Source of the DNA: Polytrichum commune
Taxonomy: Eukaryota; Streptophyta; Polytrichopsida; Polytrichales; Polytrichaceae
Length of the DNA stretch: 60,000 nucleotides
Assembly (NCBI GenBank): GCA_950295325.1
Contig: OX485808.1
Location: 1,740,501-1,800,500, forward strand
Direction of reading: 5' to 3'
In this document: positions 43,172-53,600 of the stretch, piece after piece
Layout: every line of letters starts with the position of its first letter
How positions within the stretch are numbered: position 1 is the first letter of the stretch
Program-made: the position numbers and the translations under genes
Notes under the pieces: generated by a model
The model's database searches: none
Told to the model about the DNA's origin: nothing
The model's input: only the letters and a program-made list of their open reading frames with translations

Positions 43172-44610
43172 TGTGAGGCCAAACCCACCACCCTTAAGCG
43201 TCCTAGTCCGGATGATGGGTTTGTAAATCACATGTGTAGTATCAAGTCTCAATGATATAAGAAATATCCTTCATTTCAGTGAACTTTCTAGTTCTAAAGT
43301 TCATGATGTTTTATTAATACTTGTTTCTTGAACAGATGAGGCATTAGCCTTCTCAAAGGTCCATCCCGCGGCTTTGGCCACGCATCCCCGTAAAGACATT
43401 CCCCTAGCACCCTTAATCTTTACTTCCTTTGCCTTGCCATTGCTAGGATCAACCACATTCTCCATTCTTGAACAAGTAACTTATTTTGACCAAAAAGATG
43501 CAAGTGTTTAAAAACACTATTCTTGATGATCCACCCCAATTACATTTACTAGCAAGCCACACCTCACACTAATTAGCCTAATAAATCTAACACTTACATA
43601 TGTGCTAGAATAATCTAAAATGCCCAACTTGACCTATGCTTAGTTTGAGTGATAGTACTCAATTTGAGCTAAGCTTTGGTCACCCAAGCATGCTCCCTAC
43701 TACCCACTACTTCTTGAGACCCAACCATCCACAGCTGCTCCAGCAACTAGCCCAGTTCAGGCCCTCGGCTGCTCCAGCAACTAGCTCAGTTCAGTCCCTC
43801 GGCTGCTCCAGCAACTAGCCCCGTTCAGGCCCTTCGGCTGCTCCAGCAACTAGCTCAGTTCAAGCCCTCGGCTGCTCCAGCAACTAGCCCAGTTCAGGCC
43901 CTCGGCTGCTCCAGCAACAAGCCCAGTTCAGGCCCTTCGGTTACTCCAGCAACTAGCCCAGTTCAGGCCCTTTGGTTACTCCAGCAACTAACCCAGTTCC
44001 AGTAGTGCTTGGACAGAAGTCTAATGAGTTCTACAAACCATTCTCACTCCTAGTAATTAACTTAACATTCCTCTAATCTATCAACTCATAATTAACCTAT
44101 CCTCCTACTAATTTCATCAAGCTAACAACTAATCACACGTGTTTTTCTAATCATTCTAAAGGCTCCCTCCATGTGAGAGAGATTGAGAGAGAGCAAAAAT
44201 GAAAGAGGGAAGCCTTAAGTAGCAAAGAGAGAGAGAGATCATGAGGTAAGGATAGGGTGAGAGGATTAGCACCTCCAATCACAACCCCTTAATCCCTTCC
44301 TCCTAAGTAGAGACTCATCCCATCCACAAGGCCTTTCCCTTCCTAAACTAACAAGGTGGATCCTAATGTGGGCATTTAACCCGCGGGGCTCACCTTGCCT
44401 CACCTTACCCCCTACTCACATAATCAAGGCATTCTCTAATTGAACTTAAACCTTGAAACAATCACACAACACCCCCTAATATCTAAACTTCAATCCACAC
44501 CACACTTCACTCTTTTTATATTTTTGTGAACAATCATAACACTTCAAAGTCTAACTAAAATTGGTTTCAAAGAGTTAATCACCACATGTGGGCACCATTT
44601 TGGGCTCACA
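43172..44610 (-). repeat. LTR of the second gypsy family, minus orientation
   Basis: 1439 bp, the reverse-oriented partner of 34232-36396. On the minus strand it starts TGTGAGCCCAAAATGGTGCCC and ends GGGTTTGGCCTCACA, placing it as the 5' LTR of the minus-strand gag. Confidence 0.8.
43731..44010. repeat. 34-35-bp minisatellite in LTR
   Basis: About seven to eight units of GCTGCTCCAGCAACTAGCCC plus AGTTCAGGCCCTCG, with a GGTTACTCC variant in the last two. Confidence 0.9.
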
Positions 44611-45110
44611 GTGTTGTCAGCGGAAAATCCGGATCTTGATCCGGGCAATCCGGGAGAACGGATGCAGTTAGGGTTTTCCTTAGGAGCGGCCGCCTGGGCC
44701 GCCGCCCTCAGGTTAGGGATTTTGGGCCTCTACTTAAGGCTGAAGAAGAGTGTCCAAAAGACCGAAAGTCCGGAAACCGGGGTTTCCGGAAATTCGGCTA
44801 AAGAGTAGAAGGTAAGCGGGTACGGAGAGTTCTAAACCTCCTACACTTCACAGAATCCCTGGACGATACTACGGTCATCCGGACAAAACCGGATTAGGCA
44901 CCTAACAACGCCAATCCGGATATTTTGGTGTTCGCGTGCTTCCACAGAGGGTATATTGCATGAAGTTATAACATATGAAGGTTGTGTGTCTCTGGAGGTG
45001 CAAAGGAGCCACGATAATGAGTATAATCTCTTAAAAAATGTAAAATTGGATGACCCTTCCATCAAGAAGATTGGAGAAATTGTAAACAATTTTATAATGT
45101 AGTTCACTGA
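44611..45110 (+). other. Palindrome-rich segment with a small coding-like relic
   Basis: 44620-44930 contains short palindromes built on TCCGG (CCGGATC-TT-GATCCGG; CCGGAAACC-GG-GGTTTCCGG). From about 44935 an open frame reads EGILHEVITYEGCVSLEVQR and VKLDDPSIKKIGEIVNNFIM to a stop at about 45104. The latter looks like protein, but I do not recognise it and it could be chance. Confidence 0.3.
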
Positions 45111-46040
45111 GTTTTTAGGTTGTACATGTGTAGAGTTATAGATGAATGTGGGAAACATATTTTGGGTAGAGGATTGGTAGTAGTGTATATCATATAGAAT
45201 TAGTAGTTTAAATTTGCTTAGTGGATGACATGTATATGTGAGATGTCTTATAGTAAAGTATTTGAAGATATTGACTATGATTTGCCATCTATTGTAGTAA
45301 AATATTTCAATATATTGACTATACAAATTCATCTATTGTAGTCCAATGTTTGAATATGATAACTACACTCAATCATATTTTGCTGTAAGTTGTTTAAATA
45401 TGATGACTAAATTTAGTCATATCATAGAATAAAATGTTTGAAGGTGATGACTATGCTTAGTTATTTTATTCATACAAATAATGTAATTGTCATGAATATA
45501 ACATTCAATGTTTTTTTAATAATACTATTCATAGTCATATCAAATGACTACATTTAGTCATCAAAATTAAAACGCTTATTTCTAGACCAAAAATAATGAC
45601 TAATCCCTCAAAATGCAAAGCGCCGAAGATGATTCATTTTAGCAAGCAATCATGTATCATATGATTATTGTTAGTTACACTATGACTAATAATAGTCTTT
45701 AATGGATAAATAGGCCTGTCATATGACTACACATAGTGAAGATCATGTAGTCATGTAAATACATAACATAACAAAGTTTTATCACATAGTTATGACCGAT
45801 TCTAATAAAAATACATGATTATACATGACTAAATATAGTCACATAAAGTATGACTAAAAATAATGAAATGACAAAAGGTCGAGGGGCAACCCAAAACGAG
45901 GTCCCAAAATCCCATGGGGAACAAAACTTGTCCGATATGACCGTAGTCATTTTGTCTGGAACGACTGGTCCAAGATGACCATGTTGAGGACTAAAAATGG
46001 TGTTAGTCATCAGTGCACTTTCTTACCTATGTTAGTCATA
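45111..46040. repeat. AT-rich region with repeated TAGTCAT motifs
   Basis: Degenerate direct repeats of about 60 bp (blocks such as AATGTTTGAATATGATAACTA) with many ATGACTAAAT...TAGTCAT pairs. The pattern suggests a decayed small inverted-repeat element or satellite. No gene. Confidence 0.4.
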
Positions 46041-46134
46041 AACCCCAGTCTTAGTTATAGAGGGACCAAATTTTGGATTAATGGGGATGGTTGATTTTAT
46101 GGTTGGGTAGGCTCTCGGCTCCGAGAGGGTAAGG
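46041..46134 (+). repeat. 86-bp array unit, continuation of 8110-8982 in reverse
   Basis: Contains GGTTGGGTAGGCTCTCGGC and CCGAGAGGGTAAGG, directly against the LTR at 46135. TAAGG at 46130-46134 is the reverse complement of CCTTA at 8978-8982. Joining the two restores the array in phase (core expected at about 8989). Confidence 0.85.
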
Positions 46135-46810
46135 TGTCGCAACCCTTGCTAGCCCCCCTTGACAATCTTGCCAATTTTCAATTCTACCAAAGGTTACGAG
46201 CGCTAACCATTCGCATTCCGCCATGCTAATGGTTAGCTCCTCCTACCCCGGACCTTATAGTTCATAGGAGGGAACCAACCCTCCTACTTTGCTTTCGGGA
46301 CTCACCCCTTAATCGGTAACCCATTCCTAGATGTGGACTTCCGTCCATGGAAGTCCAATCCCATGTTGATCATCGCATTGCCGGAGCAACACTACAACAA
46401 CCCGAACCATACTAGGCAACTATGGCCTCACAATGGGCCAAAGCCCATGGAGGCCGAGCCGTTCGGCCTCGGGTGGGTGAGGCCACACCACCTCACCCAT
46501 ATAAGCCTCTAGGACTTCACGCGGGGCCCCTACCCCACCGTCAACCAACCTCTTGTCTCTCTACCAAGAGTTGGGGCCAAGTGGACATTTTCCTTTAGCT
46601 GCTGGGCCTAGAACCCCCCCAGCAGCTTCAGACCATCATAACTTCCTTGTATGATGTCGGATCATAACAACCAACCACTCCATCTTCATCTACGCTTTAC
46701 GTACATGCCGATGGACTCCTCACTTGCCCCATTCGGGCAAGTCTTGAGGAAGTTATGCCTGTTTGAACCTTGGCAGTCCCGGGAATCACTCCCAGGCACT
46801 GCTGTACCAG
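46135..46810 (-). repeat. 3' LTR of copy 2, remaining part (inverted)
   Basis: 676 bp. On the minus strand it begins CTGGTACAGCAGTGCC and ends TTGCGACA. It shares with the 5' LTR of copy 2 the private variants GGACGGAAG and ATGTACGTAAAG, and completes the LTR cut at 15294 apart from the duplicated CTGGTACAG. Confidence 0.88.
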
Positions 46811-46857
46811 GGATCTCTGTATTTTAGTGCTACGAGCGTTTCTAGGACGCCTCCCAC
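46811..46857 (+). mobile_element. Mutator-like element, other terminal repeat (first part)
   Basis: GGATCTCTGTATTTTAGTGC onward, matching 15295 with single-base differences. Interrupted by the small MULE (its TSD GCCTCCCAC is 46849-46857), it continues at 49840. Confidence 0.85.
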
Positions 46858-47004
46858 CCCCGTCACTGAGGCGCTATGAATGAGCCTCTTCATTTCGCGA
46901 GCATGGTGCATCCGGACCGTTGATCCATCAAGGCCCATCCAAGGGCCTCAATGATCCTAGGTGGCGAGGGGGTGGGGGTGGTGCTTGCCACCAAGGAGGG
47001 GTGG

Positions 47005-47977
47005 TGTCGCAACCCATGCTAGGTCCCTTAATAATCTTGCCAATTTTCAATTCTAGCAAAGGTTACGAGTCGCTAACCCTTCGCATTCCGCCATGCTAAT
47101 GGATAGCTCCTCTTACCCCGGACCAATAGTTCATAGGAGGGAACCAACCCTCCTACTTTGCTTTCGGGACTCACCCCTTAATCGGTAACCCATTTCCCCA
47201 ATGTGGACTTCCATCCATGGAAGTCCAATCCTATGTTGATCATCGCGTTGCCGGAGCAACACTACAACAACCCGAACCATACTAGGCAACTATGGCCTCA
47301 CAATAGGCCAAAGCCCATGGAGGCCTTGCCGTTCGGCCTCGGGTGGGTGAGGCCACACCACCTCACCCATATAAGCCTCTAGGACTCTACGCGGGACCCC
47401 TACCCCACCGTCAAGAGACCTCTTGTCTCTCTACCAAGAGTTGGGGCCAAGTGGACATTTTCCCTTAGCTGCTGGGCCTAGAAGCCCCTAGCAGCTTCAG
47501 ACCATCATAACTTCCTTGTTTGGTGTCTGATCATAACAACCAACCACTCCATCTTCATCTACGCGTCACGTAGATGCCGATGGACTCCTCACTTGCCCCA
47601 TTTGGGCAAGTATTGACGAAGTTATGCCTGTTTGAACCTTGGCAGTCCCGGGAATCACTCCCAGGCACTGCAGTACCAGGGCGCTGTCCCGGGACAGCGC
47701 CCCACTTAAATGGCCATAACTCCTAGCTCACACCTCCGATTGAGGTGTTCTTGAGCATTCTAGAATCACCACGCCATGAGCTACGCATAGCTCATGGCCT
47801 TACCCTTGTGCCTCCTAGTCTCCGTGGGTGGGAGGCGTTCCCAACGCCCGGGGCCCTCACCCACACTAGGATCACTTGGGCCCTCTCACCAACGGCGCCA
47901 CAAGTCCCGGGTGTCACTCCGGGGTCCCCCTTGTGCCCATGGTGTTTCGGGCACTCCTCATGGAGAGGTGCGCGACA
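47005..47977 (-). repeat. Family A solo LTR with TSD GGTGG
   Basis: A complete 973-bp LTR with perfect TSD GGTGG (47000-47004, 47978-47982) and no internal region, so it is the product of LTR-LTR recombination. It lies in one arm of the small MULE; the other arm shows the uninterrupted sequence. Confidence 0.95.
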
Positions 47978-48084
47978 GGTGGGGCCGTGGGCCTCATGTC
48001 TTTTTTCGGGGAGGCCGGCTTTAGGGTGGTGTCGGGCCTAGTGGCTAGGCGGGCTCGGTGGGCTAGGCAGCTAGGTAGGCCTAC

Positions 48085-48238
48085 TTACTAACTAACTATT
48101 TGGTTACCCTTACTCTACTTACTAAATAACTAGTTGGTTGGTAACCCTTACTCTATTTACCAAATAACTAGTTGGTTACCCTTACTCTACTTACTAAATA
48201 ACTAGTTGGTTACCCTTACTCTACTTACTAAATAACTA
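48085..48238 (+). repeat. 35-bp tandem units, left MULE arm
   Basis: About four and a half units of AACTAGTTGGTTACCC plus TTACTCTACTTACTAAAT. About five mirror copies lie at 49345-49545. Confidence 0.9.
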
Positions 48239-48638
48239 CACTAAATAGGTAGATTAGTGTTAGATGAAGATTAGTGTTAGAGCCAATAGTTACCCAAAAC
48301 ACTAAATGTCACTTGAAAGTACAATTAGTGTTACAATTTCCTTTGTCTTTATTTTGCATTGTCAAAGTTGAGTTCCATTAAGTTTAAATTTTGTAATATC
48401 AAATTCCTAGCATATTACATTTGCTATGAGGCTCACATATTCTACCTCCAATTCTTCATTTAAAGATCTACAAAAAATGTCATCTAACGCTAAATGCGCT
48501 TTTGTAAATATTAAAAGTTACTAATTGGTACAAATAGTGTTAGAGTTGATATTTAGTGTTCTAACACTATGAAGACAATTGACATTTAGCGTTTTCGTCG
48601 ACTATTAGTGTTTCCAACACTAATCTACCTATTTAGTG
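48239..48638. mobile_element. 400-bp MITE with TA target duplication
   Basis: The inverted ends CACTAAATAGGTAGATTAG (about 23 bp match) enclose AT-rich non-coding DNA. TA flanks both sides (48237-48238, 48639-48640). The opposite MULE arm gives the empty site AACTAGTTGG. A TA duplication points to the Tc1/mariner group despite the CACTA-like first bases. Further copies of the ATTAGTGTT motif lie inside. Confidence 0.88.
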
Positions 48639-48762
48639 TAGTTGGTTACCCTTACTTGCTAAGGGCCACTTCACACACAAGCCAAGAGCCATCACCGTGA
48701 AATTGTGAGAGCCCACAAGAAAGTGTCTAAAGGCCGTCCCAAGACACCTCCAAAATCATGTA

Positions 48763-49245
48763 GTGCGGTCACGGATCCTCAAGTGTAGTGTGAAGTCATA
48801 TGTACCGGGCCCTCAACCAAATGCTATTTCATTGAATTTCTATTCATGCGGGTCCTCACACATGATAAAATAGGATAAACCAACGGTTGTGAGCGTTCGG
48901 AATGCGATGGTCTCCCATTTTTGTGTTAGGCCTACTTCCAAGATGTGGTTTTTGAAAGTAGTCCAAGTGACCATGAAACGTGACCCATTTGATGCCATGT
49001 AGGAATTAATGTAGACTTTACATCCATCTTGCATTCACTATTGTGTGCTCTTGAAATAAGGTATAGAGTGGGAAAAAACATGTTTTAATTTGTACCCAAA
49101 AATAATAAAAATAAAAATAATCAAGTAAACATGACTTATATTCACATATGGATCGTCCACCGTGTAGCACACCGTGACATAAATAAGTGAATGGAGGCTC
49201 CAACAAATGGCTATAGATTTCTCATATTTTAAATTAACATGAAGA
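48763..49245. other. Unique centre of the small MULE
   Basis: About 480 bp between the inverted arms, with no recognisable gene. An AATAAAAATAAAAATAAT stretch lies near 49090. Confidence 0.5.
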
Positions 49246-49344
49246 CTTGGAGGTGTCTTGGGACGGCCTTTAGACACTTTCTTGTGGGCTCTCACAATTT
49301 CACGGTGATGGCTCTTGGCTCGTGTGTGAAGTGGCCCTTAGCAA

Positions 49345-49545
49345 GTGAGGGTAACCAACTAGTTATTTAGTAAGTAGAGTAAGGGAAACCAACTAGTTAT
49401 TTAGTAAGTAGAGTAAGGGTAACCAACTAGTTATTTAGTAAGTAGAGTAAGGGTAACCAACTAGTTATTTGGTAAGTAGAGTAAGGGTTACCAACCAACT
49501 AGTTATTTAGTAAGTAGAGTAAGGGTAACCAAATAGTTAGTTAGT
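49345..49545 (-). repeat. 35-bp tandem units, right MULE arm
   Basis: Mirror image of 48085-48238, about five units. Confidence 0.9.
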
Positions 49546-49839
49546 AAGTAGGCCTACCTAGCTGCCTAGCCCACCGAGCCCGCCTAGCCACTAGGCCCGA
49601 CACCACCCTAAAGCCGGCCTCCCCGAAAAAAGACATGAGGCCCACGGCCCCACCCCTCCTTGGTGGCAAGCACCACCCCGGCCCCCACCTACCTTGGTGG
49701 CAAGCACCACCCCCACCCCCTCGCCACCTAGGATCATTGAGGCCCTTGGATGGGCCTTGATGGATCAACGGTCCGGATGCACCATGCTCGCGAAATGAAG
49801 AGGCTCATTCACAGCGCCTCAGTGACGGGGGCCTCCCAC

Positions 49840-50116
49840 GGGCAGCGTTCAGGGTCGGGCAGCCCGTTCCTGCCCTCCCGTCCCGACCCGTCCCGTCCTC
49901 CCGTCCCGACCCGTCCTCCCGCCCCGACCCATCTTACCTGCCCGTCTTGGCCTTCCTGCCCGTGTCCTCCATCCGTCCAGCCGTCCGTCCATCCAGTTGT
50001 CCATCCAGTTGTCCATCCGTCATATCCGTCTGTCCATCCGTCTCCACCAACCCCCCCACACCGAACCCAAGCTCCGTCATTCTTCCTTGCTCACGCCACT
50101 GGACAGCTCCGGAGCG
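49840..50116 (+). mobile_element. Mutator-like element, other terminal repeat (second part)
   Basis: Continues the repeat broken at 46857 and matches 15342-15475 plus 28635-28724. It contains a CGTCC/CGACCC minisatellite and an extra CCATCCAGTTGT duplication not present in the left copy. Confidence 0.85.
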
Positions 50117-50699
50117 AGTGAGGAAGTTGGGGAAAGGTTTAGCATTGTTAGTTTAGGGTTTGGAAGAGTTGTGATTTTGATCGAAATTGTCCCAGTTGGT
50201 TGCTATGCAGGTGGACATTGTGGATCTGAGAGGGAAATGTGTCTCTTTTGAAGAAGGGTTTGATCTACATGACGGACAAGATTTAGTTTCAGATCTGGAA
50301 ATTCTTATGTCATTCTTCCTTGTTCACGCCACTGGACAGTTCCGGAGCGAGTGAGGAAGTTGGGGAAAAGTTGTTGCATTGTTAGTTTAGGGTTTGGAAG
50401 AGTTGTAACTTTGATCGATGTTGTCCTAGTTGCTCGCCATGCAGGTGGACACTGTGGATCTGAGAGGGAAATATGTCTTTTTTGAAGAAGGGTTTGATTT
50501 TGTAATAGAAGAAGCCACGGAAGATCTACATGACGAACAAGATTTAGTTTCAGATCTGGAAATTCGTCTGTCATTCTTCCTTGCAGACGCCACTGGACAG
50601 CTCCGAAGCGAGTGAGGAAGCTGGGGAAAGGTTGTTGCATTGCTAGGGGAGGGTTTGGAAGAGTTGTAACTTTGATCGACGTTGTCCTAGTCGCTCGCC
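50117..50699 (+). repeat. Tandem duplications of the transposase 5' end
   Basis: Two copies of the segment running from CACTGGACAGCTCCGGAGC to TCAGATCTGGAAATT precede the third, which leads into the transposase. Each contains a start-like MQVDIVDLRGK-type frame (about 50204 and 50441). The first has lost about 27 bp of it. Confidence 0.8.
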
Positions 50700-53600
50700 A
50701 TGGAGGTGGACATTGTGGATCTAGGAGCGAAATATGTCTTTTTCGAAGAAAGGTTTGATTTTGTAATAGAGGAGGCCACGGAAGACCTTCAGGACGGACA
50801 TGGTCTAGTTTCAGATCTGGAAATTTCTGCAGGTACAATCGCCCACTAGGACACCAATACGTGTTTGAAAGCTGGTGCACAAGACATGTTTAAGGTGCGG
50901 GATGTAACTCTCAAAAATCTGCAGGCGAGGTTGCAGATGCCACCCCCTGGGCCTTTTGACAGGACAAACATTTCTTGGGAGGAAAAAATCAACCAAGGAC
51001 GGGGTAGGAGCAGGAATACATGCACAGCCATAATTCCTTGGGACAGGCTCCAGGATTTTGTTGTTGGTGAACAAAGTATGCGAGATTTTGCATGCGCATT
51101 CAATGAGGTTCACAAGTTAGGGCACAAGGAAGGTATTGCGGAGAATGCAAAAAAAAGTAGCTTCTTGCAAAAGATTAGGTAAGTTGCACCTTGTCTTCTC
51201 AATTAAGTAACTTGAAGTTTGTATTTTCATGACAAGGGTTTAGGGTTCTAGGGTTGAAGGACGATATTAGACTGTTTTTGTGGTATGTTCTCATGCATTT
51301 ATGGTTTATGCAATAGATTCCATTGCGAGTATGGACCAATAGATAGGACAAGTGAGGCAAATAAGGAGGTGGACAAGATATTTGCGAGTGCTTTGAAGTC
51401 AAAGCTATCTACAAACCAAAAGAAAGCCAAAAAACGGGTTGAGAAGCAAAACAAGAAGGCCGACAAGGATTCTGTGAAGCAGGCTGCCCTAGATGCCAGG
51501 ACAGTCGAAAAACAGAATAGTACACAAACACCTATTCTTCCATCTTTAGTTGTCCCAGTTGTTTCTACAGCCTCTGACTCTGATACAAGCTGTCCCAAAA
51601 GTCCTACAGGGCGACCACTCCCAATAGGACAGACAAAGCAGAGGAGGGCAAGTAGATTGCAAGCCGGTTTAACCTCTAAGCGAGGATGCCAATGCAATTT
51701 TGTGGCGAAGCAACTGTATATGGACAACACTTTATGCGAAATTCAGTACCATGAAATTAACCATTTCAATAAGGCCGGACAAGCCTGTCATGGGAGTTCC
51801 TTTGTTGGTTTCAGACATTCACTAGGTGCCAGACTGTCCTGGCGAACAAGGGAATGGATTCAATCCATGTTAGGGCAAGGTTTTTCCCCAGCTCAAATCA
51901 TGGCTTGTCACAAAAAAGAGGTATGGGAATGTGCTATTGAAAAAAAACCCTGTACTCGAGACACATTTATCATGCCTGATGATGTGTATAACATGTGCAA
52001 GAAACGTGCAACAGAATTGTGGAAAAAACATCCACGAGACCCCCTAAGCGTTCGTATGTGGAAAGAAGAAAACGAGGACAACGTTTTTCATTACCATGAG
52101 TTTGGGAACCTTGATGTGAACGAAGCAGCACCGCCACCGGATAAGGAAGAAACACCATTTTGCTTGGCCATTCAAACACCATGGCAGTTGGACATAATGT
52201 TGCGATACGGACACAAGAGGCAAATCGCAATGGACGCAACATTCGGAACGAATGAACCTAAGGTTTGCTATGCCTCCTGTCATAATTTACAGTCTTTTCA
52301 TTTGTCGCACATGTCAGCATGCTTGCACTGTCCTACAACAAATCCACATTCCCTTGTGATCCTTACTATCTGTCATTTTGCTTGTTTGCAGTATCCTTTG
52401 TATACAGTCATGGTGTTTGATGAATGGGAGAACGGTATCCCAATCGCCTTTGTCATAGTTGGCAAGTCCAAAGAGAAAGACATCCTGCCATGGCTCAAGA
52501 AACTCAATGGTCGTTGTTGTGATGTCCAACCGGATTGGCAACCAGGATCGCTGATTGTTGACAACGCACAAACCGAATTGAATGCTATAGCGTAAGTTTG
52601 CATAATGGTCTTGCCCATGCATAAAAATGTTGTCATCCATATATTTTCTGTACAAATAATGAATAATGTGATTCCCTATTGCTATGTTTGCAGAAAAGTT
52701 TGGCCTGGAGTTCCCATCATGCTTTGTCTTTGGCATGTTAGGAAGGCTTGGAAAGAGAATGCGGTTCAAAAAATTAAGGATCCAATCCTACGTGTCCAGA
52801 TTTTGAAAGTTGTGGAGGACATTATGTATTCCAATGACCTTATTCAAGGACAGGCTGCAGTGACACAAGCCAAACTAAAAATTGCTGGCATGCGGGATGA
52901 TTTCCCACAAGCTAGCAATTTTATCCATTACTTCGAGGAGACATGGAGTGGAAAAACTGCAATGTGGGTAACCGGCAATTGAAATTTCCCTCATTGTGGA
53001 CAGGACACCAATGCTGCCATAGAATCGTATCATGCAAATTTGAAATCGATCTTGAGGGAAAGTAGACAAAAACTGAATGGAAGACGCATGGATTGGCTTG
53101 TGTTTCACTTGATTGGGGATGTCTTGACCCATTATTGGTATGGTGTGCAATGCAAGTTGTATGGTTTTGTAAAAAATCGAAAGCTTGAGGGGATTGTCGC
53201 TGGAGCTGTCCTGAGAGCTTGTGAAATTCCTGATAATTATGTTTTCATGTATCCTGATGAGAAGGATGTGGCGCTCGTCATATCCGTCAACAACTACCCC
53301 GCAGTTTGGACAGTGACTTGTCCAAATTCTACTTGGGCGCAGTGTGACTGTCCTATGGGAATGTGAGGCAACATTTGCAAACATCAGGTCAAGGTTTTTA
53401 AGCTACTTTATCCAAAAGTTGAAGACGCTTTCATAATAAGGCATGCCGGTACGTTGAAGGGTACCATGGAAGGGGGAACTAACAACTCTGCTATTGATGC
53501 TTTCCAAAGAGGAACAATGGTGAATACTGGAGATGGCAGAAATATGCACACTACTACATTTCCAGAGAAAAATAATCTAGACAACCAATTGCAAGTTTTT

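Larger units (their letters stand above)
34232..44610. mobile_element. Composite gypsy element with LTRs in inverted orientation
   Basis: The ends are TGTGAGCCC at 34232 and GGGCTCACA at 44610. Inner LTR ends are GGCCTCACA (36396) and TGTGAGGCC (43172). The two LTRs are thus mirror images, not direct repeats, and surround a minus-strand gag-protease-integrase region. Flanking pentamers do not match (GTCGA, GTGTT). Either two elements were joined by rearrangement or one LTR was flipped. Confidence 0.7.
46858..49830. mobile_element. Non-autonomous MULE with long inverted repeats
   Basis: Ends are CCCCGTCACTGAGGCGCT and its mirror image. A perfect 9-bp TSD, GCCTCCCAC, flanks it (46849-46857 and 49831-49839). 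The inverted arms reach hundreds of base pairs (to about 48763 and from about 49245) once two later insertions are removed: a solo LTR (47005-47977) and a 400-bp MITE. Without these the element is about 1.6 kb. It has no transposase. The right arm carries one extra GGTGGTGCTTGCCACCAAGG unit. The 9-bp TSD and long inverted repeats define a Mutator-like element. Confidence 0.92.

Noticed and set aside
34232-44610. DNA transposon with 1.4-2.2-kb terminal inverted repeats
   Set aside because: The inverted arms have TG...CA LTR ends, one has a TATA promoter layout, and the interior is gypsy gag-protease-integrase. No TSD supports a DNA transposon.
44841-45332. 163-codon minus-strand frame in AT-rich DNA
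   Set aside because: Composition (Tyr, Ile, Phe-rich) follows base composition; no motif. A short plus-strand frame there looks more protein-like.
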